Shown: one piece after another, positions 16,884 through 27,204 of the stretch
How the letters are laid out: every line of letters starts with the position of its first letter
Position numbering within the stretch: position 1 is the stretch's first letter
Assembly: GCA_007096045.1 (NCBI GenBank)
Contig: SFAU01000220.1
Location: forward strand, 1 to 46,126
Reading direction: 5' to 3'
DNA from: Microcystis novacekii Mn_MB_F_20050700_S1
GTDB lineage: Bacteria; Cyanobacteriota; Cyanobacteriia; Cyanobacteriales; Microcystaceae
Length of the DNA stretch: 46,126 bases
Position numbers and translations under genes: made by a program
The notes under the pieces: model-generated
The model's input: the letters and a program-made list of their open reading frames with translations, nothing else
The model's database searches: none
What the model was told of the DNA's origin: nothing

Positions 16884-18266
16884 TTATCCCTTTTTACCGG
16901 TATTTCTCGGCAATAATTCCCGTCCTTGATAAAACTGTTTTTTCAGTTCTCCCAAGCGCCAATAAGCTGCCACCATAATTGCAGTTAATGCTGTCAGCAC
17001 TGTCACGGCAATGAGGGCCGATTGACCGAAAATTAGGGCTAAAAGTGGTGAAGATAGACCAAGAATAATAGCGATCGCTAATGTTAACCCCCGCAGACGA
17101 TTAATATTTTTTAAAGCCCCTTGACAAACAGCACAATTTTTGGTATGGGATTGATAGCGTTCGAGGAGAATCTCTTTTGATTCTAGGGGGGGGAAAGGTT
17201 GACCGGCGAAAGGATCAGCTTGGTATTGATTAACCCAATTGCGATACTCAAACACCAATAAATCCGCTTTGGTGGGGAGATAACAAGCTTGACTAAAATT
17301 CTGACTACCTCCCTGAGCTTGCAGATAACGCTCTTGATAGTAGAGAAAAATCTGATCATCCTCTAGAATAGCGTTTTGATTGATGTGGGAATACCAAGTG
17401 GGGGTAAGCTTAATGAATAATTTCGGCAGCTGAGAGTTAAATTTAAAGGGAAAACGAGCAAAGAGACGACATTCTCCCTGACGGATTGGAGTTGCATAGA
17501 CCGCGGTTAAAGTCCGTCCGAACTTTTCCGAGGTGAGATCGTGGTAAATGAATCCGGGGGCGATAAAATTGCTGTATTGCTGACCTAATTGACCTTTACG
17601 CGGTCCTTCGGGCCAAATTCCCTTAAATCCCTGACGATTAGACTCGATAATTTCTAATTCCAGAGGAGCGGCATTAGCCCGATTACCGATAGTGAGATGA
17701 TGGGTATAGGGAATATGACTAGAATCAATAATATTTTCCATTAAAGTGACGGCCGAGTAGGGTAGATCTCGGAAGGTATCCAAACAAATCCAAGCATCAG
17801 CATCCTCCTCCATGGGTTCAATAATCGGAATCGCAGTCAGGGGAGCATTTTCGGGATTACCCGCATAAACGAATAATAATCCCTGACGGATAGCCGTGGG
17901 TAAAGACCGCACACAAGCGCGTCGAGAGGTGTTAGCTTGACTGTTTTCCGGTTGTTGGGGAATAAATTCACAGTTTCCCCCTCCGGAAAAAGACCAACCG
18001 TGATAGGGACATTCTAGATGTCCGCTTTCGTTCAGACGACCTTCTGAGAGAGGAGCCAAGCGATGGGGACATTTATCCTCGAAAACTCGCCATTCTTGCT
18101 GATTTTTGTCCCACCAAATCACTAAATCCTCTTCTAGTAGAGTAAAGCGTTGGGGCTGCTTTTTGTCCAAATCTTTGACGTAGTAGATAGGATACCAAAC
18201 TTGACGACAATCAAAGCGATCGATATCTGTTCCCCCGACGGGATGGGTAGCAGTGCTGCTCAACAT
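16884..18266 (-). CDS. Rieske non-haem iron oxygenase, PAO/TIC55/Lls1-like
   Basis: A 460-residue oxygenase. The Rieske 2Fe-2S ligands are CPHR and CPYHGW (near residues 60-85), the mononuclear iron site is NIIDSSHIPYTHH, and a CAVC motif lies before two C-terminal membrane helices. This layout is that of pheophorbide a oxygenase, TIC55 and PTC52 from plastids and their cyanobacterial homologues. Such enzymes act on chlorophyll-derived or other large substrates at the membrane; the substrate here is not known. ATG 18266 is chosen because the longer frame from 18488 adds residues that translate an intergenic repeat. Confidence 0.88.
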   Translation of the reverse strand: MLSSTATHPVGGTDIDRFDCRQVWYPIYYVKDLDKKQPQRFTLLEEDLVIWWDKNQQEWRVFEDKCPHRLAPLSEGRLNESGHLECPYHGWSFSGGGNCEFIPQQPENSQANTSRRACVRSLPTAIRQGLLFVYAGNPENAPLTAIPIIEPMEEDADAWICLDTFRDLPYSAVTLMENIIDSSHIPYTHHLTIGNRANAAPLELEIIESNRQGFKGIWPEGPRKGQLGQQYSNFIAPGFIYHDLTSEKFGRTLTAVYATPIRQGECRLFARFPFKFNSQLPKLFIKLTPTWYSHINQNAILEDDQIFLYYQERYLQAQGGSQNFSQACYLPTKADLLVFEYRNWVNQYQADPFAGQPFPPLESKEILLERYQSHTKNCAVCQGALKNINRLRGLTLAIAIILGLSSPLLALIFGQSALIAVTVLTALTAIMVAAYWRLGELKKQFYQGRELLPRNTGKKG

Positions 18267-18280
18267 AAATTTTAAAATAA

Positions 18281-18378
18281 GTGGGTGAGTGGAATTAAAT
18301 ATAAGATGAACGTAGGTTGGGTTGAAGCATGAAACCCAACGCCAGATTATGTTACGAAGTGCGCTAACCCATCCTACA
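18281..18378. repeat. Dispersed intergenic palindromic repeat, copy A
   Basis: Holds GGAATTAAATATAAGATGAA followed by GTAGGTTGGGTTGAAGCATG and AACCCAACGCC, with the hairpin GTTGGGTT/AACCCAAC. A longer inverted pairing joins GTAGGTTGGGTT with AACCCATCCTAC at the far end. The first 63 bases reappear at 46021-46084, and a part in reverse at 24747-24776. No coding role is seen. Confidence 0.7.
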
Positions 18379-18580
18379 AATAATTGTGTCTCCCTACTTA
18401 AGTTAACATTTCTCTTACAAAATCTAACAAATTTAATCGACAAAAGGGGACAGATACCGGTATCTGCTGGGGAAACAACCACCGGCACTATATTTTGGGA
18501 TGATAATTAAAGGATAGTCTCCCATGGATCAAGCGAGAATGGGAGAAGGATCAAGATAAAACTAAGGGGAGTTTACCAGA

Positions 18581-19045
18581 ATGTCCGGAGAAACCGTCAC
18601 TTATTCCCTAGAAACTGTCTTAAAGGATATCAAAGACAGCGTTAAGGATGTTAGTCAAAAAATAGACAATCTACAAAGGGACGTTAATCAAAAATTTGAC
18701 AAGATTGATGAGCGCTTTGACAGAACCGATGAAAGATTAAATAAAGTAGAGATAGGATTAGCTACTTTAACCGAGAAAGTCGTAGGTATGGATAAACGAC
18801 TGGAAAAAGTGGAAAATGAACAAGTTAAATCGATAGGATTGGTTGCTTTAACCGAGAAAGTCGGAGGGATGGATAAACGACTCGAAAAGGTGGAAAATGA
18901 ACAGGCTACCATGATTAAAGCTATTTCCGACCTACAGGGATTCCGCGGTCTAATTTTGCCGATCATCGTCGGTGCGCTCAGTGCTACTATTGGTGCGGTG
19001 ATTACCGTAGCAGCAAAAATGTTATTGATCGGCAATAGTCCCTGA
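18581..19045 (+). CDS. Coiled-coil protein with C-terminal membrane helix
   Basis: A 154-residue protein. Residues about 10-115 form heptad-rich coiled coil ([37 protein letters not shown]), and 124-150 is a hydrophobic helix that would anchor it. It contains a 27-residue direct repeat: [20 protein letters not shown] (from residue 58) and [20 protein letters not shown] (from 85), kept at DNA level too, so it arose by recent duplication. Such small coiled-coil anchors are common in cyanobacteria with no known function. It lies 41 bp before aroQ. Confidence 0.7.
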   Translation: MSGETVTYSLETVLKDIKDSVKDVSQKIDNLQRDVNQKFDKIDERFDRTDERLNKVEIGLATLTEKVVGMDKRLEKVENEQVKSIGLVALTEKVGGMDKRLEKVENEQATMIKAISDLQGFRGLILPIIVGALSATIGAVITVAAKMLLIGNSP

Positions 19046-19086
19046 TCGAGATAAGATTAATTCTCGTGGTAATAGGGAGGAAAGTG

Positions 19087-19539
19087 ATGAATAAACTAAG
19101 CATTCTGGTTCTGCACGGGCCGAATTTAAACCTATTGGGGAAAAGAGAGCCGAATCTCTACGGTAACGTCAATTTAGAGACAATTAACCAGTTTTTAAGC
19201 GAAGAAGCTACCCGTTTAGGGGTGAATTTAACCGCGCACCAGTCCAATCAGGAAGGGCAATTAGTGGACTGGATTCAGCAAGCATGGGGTCAGCAGCACG
19301 GTATTTTGATTAATGCGGGAGCTTATACTCATACCAGTATCGCCATCCGCGACGCACTCTTAGGCACAAAAATGGCCTGTGTGGAAGTACACTTAAGCAA
19401 TATTTACAAACGCGAGTCTTTTCGTCATCATTCCTACATTGCCGATATAGCTATTGGACAGATTAGCGGTTTTGGGTCCGAAAGTTATCGTCTAGGATTA
19501 TGGGCATTAGTCGATTATTTGCAAAAGAATAGAGAATGA
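19087..19539 (+). CDS. aroQ: 3-dehydroquinate dehydratase, type II
   Basis: Type II dehydroquinase converts 3-dehydroquinate to 3-dehydroshikimate in the shikimate pathway. The 150-residue length is typical of the dodecameric enzyme. Seen motifs: [19 protein letters not shown] with the catalytic tyrosine at the end and arginine in [24 protein letters not shown], and [17 protein letters not shown] with the catalytic histidine region. The start at 19087 is fixed by GGGAGG just upstream; the earlier start at 19066 would not have such a site. Confidence 0.95.
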   Translation: MNKLSILVLHGPNLNLLGKREPNLYGNVNLETINQFLSEEATRLGVNLTAHQSNQEGQLVDWIQQAWGQQHGILINAGAYTHTSIAIRDALLGTKMACVEVHLSNIYKRESFRHHSYIADIAIGQISGFGSESYRLGLWALVDYLQKNRE

Positions 19540-19542
19540 TGA

Positions 19543-20124
19543 TTAGGCAAGGGATTCTCCCACTTCTAAGAGGGGACAACAGGGAAAATAGGGGGAAACC
19601 GTCCACCGATAGAATTTTTTGCTGCTGGTGGACTGGAGATTAAAACGCAGGGAAACAAAAGGGAAAAAGGGAGATACGGAACAATTCCAACTGAAAGCCG
19701 GCTTAGAAGTGCTATGAGCGCCCTGCAAAGACCAAGCCGGGTATTGAAAAACCTCCCGGACGAGGGATTTTCCTTCATCGCTAACTTGGGCGCAGCTGCG
19801 ACTAATGCCCGAAACCAAACAGAGACTATTACCGACACAATTATCATTAGAAGCCACGATCAGGATATCTTCCCCGGTGGTGGTTAGTTCAAAAGCGATA
19901 AAGTCTCCAGCTTGCCAACGACTAAGGACTTGTCCCCGGGCATTCTGGTAGATAGCGCTGCAGTTTTCGGGATCGAGAAGACGATTACTATCGGCATCTA
20001 AGTAACCGCAAACCTTGCCCATCAGACGGGTTCCATCCTGAAACCCATACACCCAATCAAAGGTATCGATGTTAGCGGCCCTTTGATTGTTTTTGTTGAC
20101 CAATAGTAATCGATCGCTGACCAC
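19543..20124 (-). CDS. Hypothetical protein, unrecognised
   Basis: A 193-residue frame starting at GTG, convergent with aroQ (3 bp between stop codons). The N-terminal half (DWVYGFQDGTRLMGKVCGYLDADSNRLL ... NDNCVGNSLCLVSGISRSCAQ) looks like a real folded protein with several cysteines. The C-terminal half is Phe/Ser/Pro-rich (SPFFPFVSLRF, VSPYFPCCPLLEVGESLA) and could come from a frameshift. No signal peptide is seen and no Shine-Dalgarno site supports the GTG. I do not recognise a family. Confidence 0.5.
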   Translation of the reverse strand: MVSDRLLLVNKNNQRAANIDTFDWVYGFQDGTRLMGKVCGYLDADSNRLLDPENCSAIYQNARGQVLSRWQAGDFIAFELTTTGEDILIVASNDNCVGNSLCLVSGISRSCAQVSDEGKSLVREVFQYPAWSLQGAHSTSKPAFSWNCSVSPFFPFVSLRFNLQSTSSKKFYRWTVSPYFPCCPLLEVGESLA

Positions 20125-20239
20125 GGTTATTAATTCTCAATAAAACTAAGCTCCCTTTAATAACAAAGGTATCACTAAATACCAATTTCCCAACGAAAAG
20201 ATTTATTAAGTTTAACTTCTCGTCCTTCTGGGAGAGTGA

Positions 20240-21587
<1,348 letters not shown>

Positions 21588-21604
21588 GTTTTTTATCCTA
21601 ATTG

Positions 21605-21640
21605 ATAGAACAGGCTTTTTGTCTGTTCTATTGTTCTATT
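21605..21640 (+). terminator. Hairpin terminator after frr
   Basis: ATAGAACAG (21605-21613) pairs perfectly with CTGTTCTAT (21623-21631) across a 9-nt loop, starting 18 bp after the frr stop. The T content after the stem is moderate (TGTTCTATTTGGCTTTTT) rather than a clean U-run. Confidence 0.6.
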
Positions 21641-21738
21641 TGGCTTTTTATCCTGGTAATGATTTGGTAGTAGTGGTGAGCTATGTTGCTTATCCGGTAT
21701 GAAGTGTGTAAAATATTTCTCAAGGGGTGACAGAACAG

Positions 21739-22790
21739 TTAAAGAGCTTGCTTGATCAGGCTCATAGCCGTTAAATCCTTGCAGAAATAAGAGGTTTTCT
21801 GGGGTTTGAGGCCTATCAAAGAAAAGGCAAGTTCCGAGTGTCCATCGACTCAACCCCAAAAGTACCATAAGTCCCTATCCAAAATATGTCTTTCAGGAGA
21901 ACGATTAGATTCTTTCAGCCGACAAATATAAATAGGATGGGATAAAGTATTAAGTTGTTGACCTTTAATAGTATTTAAAGAATAGGCGATATCAATCAAT
22001 AAAACAAGAGCTAAAAAGCGAGGTTCGCTAACTTTTGTCTTTTCGATATTATAACCACCCGTCTTACAATCTTTGAACATAGCTTCAATCCCAAAACGTG
22101 ATTCGTATAACTTCAAAGTTTTCTCTAAAGAGTCAATATTAGTAAGAAGATACCAAGGGGCTTCTGCTTGTTTACCTCCATAGCTTCCCTTCCAGCGAAT
22201 TGCCAAATTAAAAAGTCCAAGTTTATAAGAATCTGTATAATAAATTCCTTAAAGATAAGATTTTAATAGTTTTAACACAGGCTTCAAAAATTTCTTTTGT
22301 TACTCCAGATTACTACTTCCTTGTTTATCTAGTAAGCTAAGACGCATTTAAACCGCTTATTCTTAGATTAGCCGAACCTCCCCCAATCCCTTTACTGTTG
22401 CCTCTTGCCTCTTGCCTCGTCTCAACAAGCAATTTAAATTACGAACAGCTTAATATCCAGTACACAGGTAAGGCTCTTTTCCCACAAATAACACTGGCTA
22501 CAAATAAATTTCTTCCTTTCAATCTGTTCCGTCGATTACTAATAACAGATGTCCTAGATGTCTAAGTTTTTTTCAGCTTTCTTCTTTGATGTCGATTTTT
22601 ATTTTTTCGCTAGACTCTTGCTTAATAATGTGTTTAATTAGCGGAAACCATAACAACTTCACACTTAATTGTGGTAACTTGAGAAACCTCTGTAAATTTC
22701 TTCTTCTGCTTTCAAAGGTAATTGGTTGAGGAAATAGGGCAGCTAATCTCTCTAATTGTACTGTTCTGTGACGAGAGTAAGAGTAGCATG
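21739..22790 (-). pseudogene. Decayed IS4-family transposase
   Basis: The minus strand carries scattered pieces of one DDE transposase. N-terminal: LERLAALFPQPITFESRRR ... FLKLPQLSVKLLWFPLIKH (about 22610-22780). Next, past a frameshift, a tryptophan-to-TGA change in VIDGTDW, then RNLFVASVICGKRALPVYWIL (to about 22440). After an insertion of about 85 bp comes SLLDKQGSSNLE (near 22320). The middle with the second catalytic Asp is deleted. The C-terminal piece (22206 downwards) has the YREK-type motif YESRFGIEAMFKDCK, and after another frameshift ends TAMSLIKQAL with a stop at 21739-21741. Order and motifs fit IS4 transposases. Multiple lesions mean it is dead. Terminal repeats were not located. 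Confidence 0.8.
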
Positions 22791-23017
22791 AGGATTTGCC
22801 TGGTAAGATATCTTGCTTGTGTGAAGCTGGCTTGTAAACAGGTCTGATAGAATGATGGTAGCATTTTAAAATAGCAATTTTCTGGCTTTAACTGGCATCT
22901 TGCTCGTTTTTGTCGATAATTGTCCCTGCCTATTGCCCTAATCCCCTATAAGTGCATAGACAAAATTAATTACACCTATCGAACCACCTCTGGCCTGTTG
23001 TTTATCCTAACCAAGAA
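22791..23017. other. Spacer before TPR-protease gene
   Basis: About 227 bp between the IS4 remnant and the next gene. No gene, hairpin or convincing promoter is seen; it probably includes the degraded end of the insertion sequence. Confidence 0.4.
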
Positions 23018-24715
23018 ATGAAAAGAAAAGATATTAAAATCGGTCGCCGCTATTCTAGCAAACCCCTGCAAATATTTTTAATTATTGCCTTCACCGTCGC
23101 TGCTCCCTTTGCTATTTTTTATCTTATTGCCTTGGCTTATCTCTGGCAAGGCGATCGACTTTTGGCGGAGGGGGAGAAGGAATCGGCTCTGTCTGCTTAC
23201 CGAACAGTTTTATCTTTTGACGAAAATTCAGTCCAAGCCCATATAAAAATCGCTCAGGTCTTGCAAAGTCAAAAACGCTATTCTGAAGCCTTACAAGCCT
23301 ATGATCGTGGCTTTATCGTTAATGATAAACCACCGATGAAACCCTCCCAAAGTAATTATTTAGTGGCTTTGGGGGATATCTTCGCGCAGGAGGAAAAATG
23401 GTCAGAGGCGATCGATGCTTACCAAAAAGCAATTATCATTAAACCAACTTTTAAAGGGCAATTTCAGCTAGGAAAAGCTCTCTATAGTTTACAACGTTGG
23501 GATGAGGCGGCGAAAGCTCTGCAAGCAGCGGTTTTTCTCGATCCTACTCAGGGAAAAGCCTATTTTTATCTGGGAAAGGCCTACAGTGAACAGCAACTCT
23601 GGCCAGAGGCCAGTTATGCCTATCAGCAAGCTCTAGAATTGATACCTAGTCAGGGTGAAACCTACAAAAAATTAGGAGAAACCCTAGCAAAACAGGGAAA
23701 ATGGCAGGAAGCAGAGCAAATATATCGACAGGCTTTAATTTACGCCCCTAAAGATGGGGATATTTATAATTATTTAGGTAAAGCTTTAGCGGAACAGGGA
23801 AAACTAGGGGAAGCCATGGCAGTTTTTCAACAGGCGCGCCAAATTAGTCCCAAGAATGCTAATATTTACGAAAATCTCTGTTATACCTATATCAATAGCG
23901 GTCAGATCGATGAGGGTCTAAATTGGTGTCGGCAGGCCGTAGAAATCGATCCCAATTTATCAGAAGTTAGATTTATTTTAGAGGAAATCCAACGGGGGCG
24001 ATTAATTCACGACCATCCCGAATTATTAAAAATGCCAGAGATAATTCCCAGTGTTAAGAGTGATCCTCTGGTGAATTTAAAACGCTCAATTGTTAAAATT
24101 GTCATTCGCGGCCAAAATAAAAATGGCATCGGCACTGGTTGGTTATTAAAACGAGATCAAGATACAGCTTGGATCGTGACTAACCGCCATGTGGTGACGA
24201 ATTCCCGTCAAGAAATCGATGCAGAGGCGCGCATTTTTGTCGAGTATTATAGCCAACCACCCCAGGGAAAAATCCGCAAGCGTTCAAAAGCTAAAATTCT
24301 CCATACTACCCCCGCTGACGACTGGCTCGATTTAGCAGTCTTAGAGGTAAAAAATCCCCCCCCAGATTTAAAACCTTTAGCTTTAGCACCCCTACCAATT
24401 GCCCCTAATCAACCGGTAATCTCGATCGGTAATCCTTTTAATCAAAAAGATTGGACTGTCAGCAAAGGCACTGTTAATGATAATAATGCAAAATCCTTAA
24501 GTTTATCCATGTTTGTCGTTTCTGGACAGTCGGGAAGTCCAGTTTTAAACGAGAAAAATCAAGTGGTGGGAGTGATTTCCCAAGCGAGTTTATTTTGTGA
24601 CAATCCCTCCACTCCTAAACCCCTAGAAAATGCCGTTAGATTGGGCTGCGGTTTCGCAATTCCCATTGATAGAGTGCGAGAAAGGTTAATCGAATGGCAA
24701 GTTATTGTCAAGTAA
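23018..24715 (+). CDS. Membrane-anchored TPR protein fused to a trypsin-like serine protease
   Basis: A 565-residue protein. A membrane helix (about 19-42) is followed by seven or so tetratricopeptide repeats (45-320) and a C-terminal trypsin-like (S1/Deg-type) domain (352-565). The triad is complete: H391 in TNRHVV, D438 in DWLDLAVL and S505 in GQSGSPV. GTGWLLKR at the domain start and VVGVISQAS after the serine are also typical. With the helix as anchor, the protease should face the periplasm or lumen, and the TPRs could recruit substrates. No PDZ domain is present, unlike DegP/HtrA. Confidence 0.88.
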   Translation: MKRKDIKIGRRYSSKPLQIFLIIAFTVAAPFAIFYLIALAYLWQGDRLLAEGEKESALSAYRTVLSFDENSVQAHIKIAQVLQSQKRYSEALQAYDRGFIVNDKPPMKPSQSNYLVALGDIFAQEEKWSEAIDAYQKAIIIKPTFKGQFQLGKALYSLQRWDEAAKALQAAVFLDPTQGKAYFYLGKAYSEQQLWPEASYAYQQALELIPSQGETYKKLGETLAKQGKWQEAEQIYRQALIYAPKDGDIYNYLGKALAEQGKLGEAMAVFQQARQISPKNANIYENLCYTYINSGQIDEGLNWCRQAVEIDPNLSEVRFILEEIQRGRLIHDHPELLKMPEIIPSVKSDPLVNLKRSIVKIVIRGQNKNGIGTGWLLKRDQDTAWIVTNRHVVTNSRQEIDAEARIFVEYYSQPPQGKIRKRSKAKILHTTPADDWLDLAVLEVKNPPPDLKPLALAPLPIAPNQPVISIGNPFNQKDWTVSKGTVNDNNAKSLSLSMFVVSGQSGSPVLNEKNQVVGVISQASLFCDNPSTPKPLENAVRLGCGFAIPIDRVRERLIEWQVIVK

Positions 24716-24746
24716 AAATATGACAAATTTAATGATTAAGTAGGGA

Positions 24747-24776
24747 TCATCTTATATTTAATTTCACCTACCTACT
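24747..24776 (-). repeat. Dispersed intergenic repeat, copy C (partial, inverted)
   Basis: On the minus strand this reads AGTAGGTAGGTGAAATTAAA then TATAAGATGA, matching the first part of the copy at 46021 with one base change. It lacks the hairpin half seen in copies A and B. Confidence 0.6.
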
Positions 24777-24796
24777 GACTAATTCTTCCAAAAAGC

Positions 24797-24825
24797 TTGA
24801 CAAAAATCTAGACTTGCAGGATACT
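24797..24825 (+). promoter_or_regulatory. Possible sigma-70-type promoter for the secreted protein gene
   Basis: TTGACA (24797-24802) is followed after 17 bp by GATACT (24820-24825), four of six matches to the -10 consensus. A consensus TATAAT at 24832-24837 lies too far (29 bp) to pair with this -35 box but could serve alone. Start codon is at 24998, so the leader would be about 160 nt. Confidence 0.35.
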
Positions 24826-24997
24826 TATATTTATAATGGAAATCCGTGTGCGCCTGTAGAACCCTTATTTTCAAGTTAGATAAACTAGGCGCAAAAAACT
24901 TTGATCGCTTTCTGGTTTTTCCGTAATCCTGAGCAGAAAAGATGTGTGTAGCTTTAAGAGACTAACAAGAATTAGCGAACACCGCTCAAGGAATAAT

Positions 24998-25510
24998 ATG
25001 AAAAACCTGCGATCCTGCCTAGGAATTAGTTTTTTGGCTGTTGGTATCCTATCTTCTCCCGCTTTAGCAATTCCCAACAATGTACACACACAAGGAGCAT
25101 CTTTTGCACAATTATCTAGCAAAGTGGTGCAGCAACCGGGGGGATTCGTACAGTTTGAGTCGAAAGATAGTCTAGTCAGAATGACAGCCACCAAAAACAG
25201 TGTCACCGTCACCCAAGATGGCAGTTATCTAATCATTGCTTCACCGCAGGTAACTGCCACTAAGGACGGGGGTTGTCTAGACGCATGGATAACCGTTAAT
25301 AGTAAAGATGTCCAGAATAGCGGAGTGCGAATCTGTCAAGCCAAAACTGGTAATACTAATGTGGTAGTGAGTCAAGTAATTATGTATCTCAAAAGAGGGG
25401 ATACTATCCAAGTCAAAACTAGCGGAAAAGATAGCAAACTAGACGCAATTTTAAGCGCAAAAGGTCCCAATATTCCCTCAATTATACTGACAATAACAGC
25501 TTTGTATTAA
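24998..25510 (+). CDS. Secreted protein of unknown function
   Basis: A 170-residue protein with a clear signal peptide (KNLRSCLGISFLAVGILSS, cleavage likely after PALA at 24). The mature part is a predicted beta-rich single domain (VRMTATKNSVTVTQDGSYLIIASPQV, GGCLDAWITVNSKDVQNSGVRIC, MYLKRGDTIQVKTSG), with two cysteines that could pair. The pattern resembles a small TNF/C1q-like or jelly-roll surface domain, but I cannot name a family. The start at 24998 is set by AAGGA 8 nt upstream and by the signal peptide; the longer frame from 24944 adds an unsuitable N-terminus. Confidence 0.65.
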   Translation: MKNLRSCLGISFLAVGILSSPALAIPNNVHTQGASFAQLSSKVVQQPGGFVQFESKDSLVRMTATKNSVTVTQDGSYLIIASPQVTATKDGGCLDAWITVNSKDVQNSGVRICQAKTGNTNVVVSQVIMYLKRGDTIQVKTSGKDSKLDAILSAKGPNIPSIILTITALY

Positions 25511-25551
25511 CCGCGAAAACGAGAGATGGTTTTGACCTGTTCTGGTGTTGC

Positions 25552-25583
25552 CTGATAACTGATAACTGGTTACTGATAACTGC
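25552..25583. repeat. (TGATAAC)n short tandem repeat
   Basis: CTGATAACTGATAACTGG followed by TTACTGATAACTG. Third array of this heptamer in the window, 41 bp before gcvT. Confidence 0.65.
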
Positions 25584-25623
25584 TATGCTACTCTAGGCAG
25601 AAAATCATTCCCTCGAGAACACC

Positions 25624-26730
25624 GTGGCTAACCAAGAAGCAACTTCCCCCGCTATTCGTACCCCCTTATACAATTTAATTGCCCAACAAACCAGCAAATT
25701 TACCCCTTTTGCGGGTTGGGAGATGCCAATACAGTTTAGCGGCCTAAAAATCGAACATAATGCTGTCCGCAATGATGTCGGTATGTTTGACATTTCCCAC
25801 ATGGGTAAATTTATCTTAACTGGAGATAATCTGGTTCAATCGCTCCAAACCCTAGTTCCCTCTAATTTAGCCCGTTTAAGGGCAGGAAAGGCACAATATA
25901 GCGTTTTACTTAACCCGGACGGTGGCATAATCGATGATATTATCTTTTACTACCAAAGCGAAAGCCAAGGCCTATTAATTGTTAATGCCTCAACTACCGA
26001 TAAAGATCGAGAATGGATTTTAGGCAATTTAGAGGGTTCGGGGGTCAAATTAAAGGATTTATCCCGAGAAAGGGTCTTAATTGCCCTGCAAGGACCCAAG
26101 GCAGCTACAATTTTACAGCCCTTGATCGGGGAAAAATTAAGCGATTTTGGACTATTTAATCACTGGGAAAGCCAGCTTTTCGGGGAAAAAGTTTTTATCG
26201 CTAGGACCGGTTACACGGGAGAAGATGGCTTTGAAATTATGGCCCCTCCTGAAATCGGACAGCAACTTTGGACAGAATTTTTAAATTTAGGGGTGACTCC
26301 CTGCGGTTTAGGGGCCCGGGATACCCTGCGTTTAGAGGCAGCTTTAGCCCTTTATGGACAGGATATCGACGATAGCACGAGTCCCCTAGAGGCTGGCTTA
26401 AATTGGTTGGTTCATCTGCCAGAAAAAGGCGATTTTGTCGGTCGTGATGTCCTTGAAGACCAAAAACTTAATGGTGTCAATCGGCTCTTGGTGGGATTGC
26501 AGATGTCCGGCAAACATATCGCCCGTCACGATTATCCGGTAGTATTCGCCGGGGAAGTGGTGGGTAAAGTCACCAGTGGCACTTTATCACCAACTTTAAA
26601 CACAGCGATCGCTTTAGCCTATCTTCCCACACCTTTCGCCTCGATCGGACAGGCGATCGAGATAGAAATCCGTGGCTCCACCTACCCCGCTACCGTCGTT
26701 AAAAAACCTTTTTATAAAAGTAAAAAGTAA
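25624..26730 (+). CDS. gcvT: Glycine cleavage system T-protein (aminomethyltransferase)
   Basis: GcvT transfers the aminomethyl carbon from lipoyl-H-protein to tetrahydrofolate, giving methylene-THF and ammonia; in cyanobacteria it serves photorespiratory glycine breakdown. The 368-residue length is normal. Motifs: FAGWEMPIQF near the N-terminus, VGMFDISHMGKF, QYSVLLNPDGGIIDD with the catalytic Asp region, ARTGYTGEDGFEI and the C-terminal VGKVTSGTLSPTL. It starts with GTG at 25624. Genes for P- and H-proteins are not adjacent, as is usual in cyanobacteria. Confidence 0.95.
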   Translation: MANQEATSPAIRTPLYNLIAQQTSKFTPFAGWEMPIQFSGLKIEHNAVRNDVGMFDISHMGKFILTGDNLVQSLQTLVPSNLARLRAGKAQYSVLLNPDGGIIDDIIFYYQSESQGLLIVNASTTDKDREWILGNLEGSGVKLKDLSRERVLIALQGPKAATILQPLIGEKLSDFGLFNHWESQLFGEKVFIARTGYTGEDGFEIMAPPEIGQQLWTEFLNLGVTPCGLGARDTLRLEAALALYGQDIDDSTSPLEAGLNWLVHLPEKGDFVGRDVLEDQKLNGVNRLLVGLQMSGKHIARHDYPVVFAGEVVGKVTSGTLSPTLNTAIALAYLPTPFASIGQAIEIEIRGSTYPATVVKKPFYKSKK

Positions 26731-27037
26731 AAAGGTGATCGGGGTTAGGGAGTCGGTTCACTGCGTATTGGTAATTTTAGTACAAATGCCCAAACTCCCA
26801 ACTCCTGGCCTCCCTGGTCCCTGCCTTCAGACAGTCTTAACGAGTAATTTAGATGGTCAACAGCTGATCAGTTACTCCCGACCTGAAAATGATAACGCAA
26901 CTAAAAACCCATGCAAAACAGTTAGCTCCTCGTTTCTGTGTGGAAGGAAGAAGAATAGAGATAATTTTCCAGAAATATAGTCTTTATACCATTTTTCATA
27001 AGTAATGGCAGAGATGGTTAATCGCCCTAACCCCCCA

Positions 27038-27076
27038 CCCCCCCAACCCCCCCGACGTCGGGGGGGCAAGGGGGGG
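27038..27076. repeat. G/C-tract palindrome
   Basis: Runs of seven C, AA, seven C, the palindrome core GACGTC, seven G, CAA and seven G form a near-perfect hairpin (core 27047-27066). Adjacent G-tracts on either strand also meet the pattern for G-quadruplexes. Confidence 0.65.
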
Positions 27077-27122
27077 TAAGATACCTGCCAAGAATAAAGA
27101 AAAAGATGATCACACAAAGTCG

Positions 27123-27204
27123 AGAAGAGCCGCTTATCTTCTCCCTTAACATCCTAAACTTCCAGAAGAGCCTCTTATCTTCTCGCCTAACATCCTAAAC
27201 TTCG
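27123..27204. repeat. 41-bp tandem duplication upstream of PKS genes
   Basis: Two units, 27123-27163 and 27164-27204, differ at only a few bases. Each begins AGAAGAGCC and contains TCTTCT, so each can form a small AGAAGA/TCTTCT hairpin, and each ends CATCCTAAACTTC. It lies about 300 bp before the first PKS start codon and could be a regulatory repeat, though no known operator matches. Confidence 0.6.
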
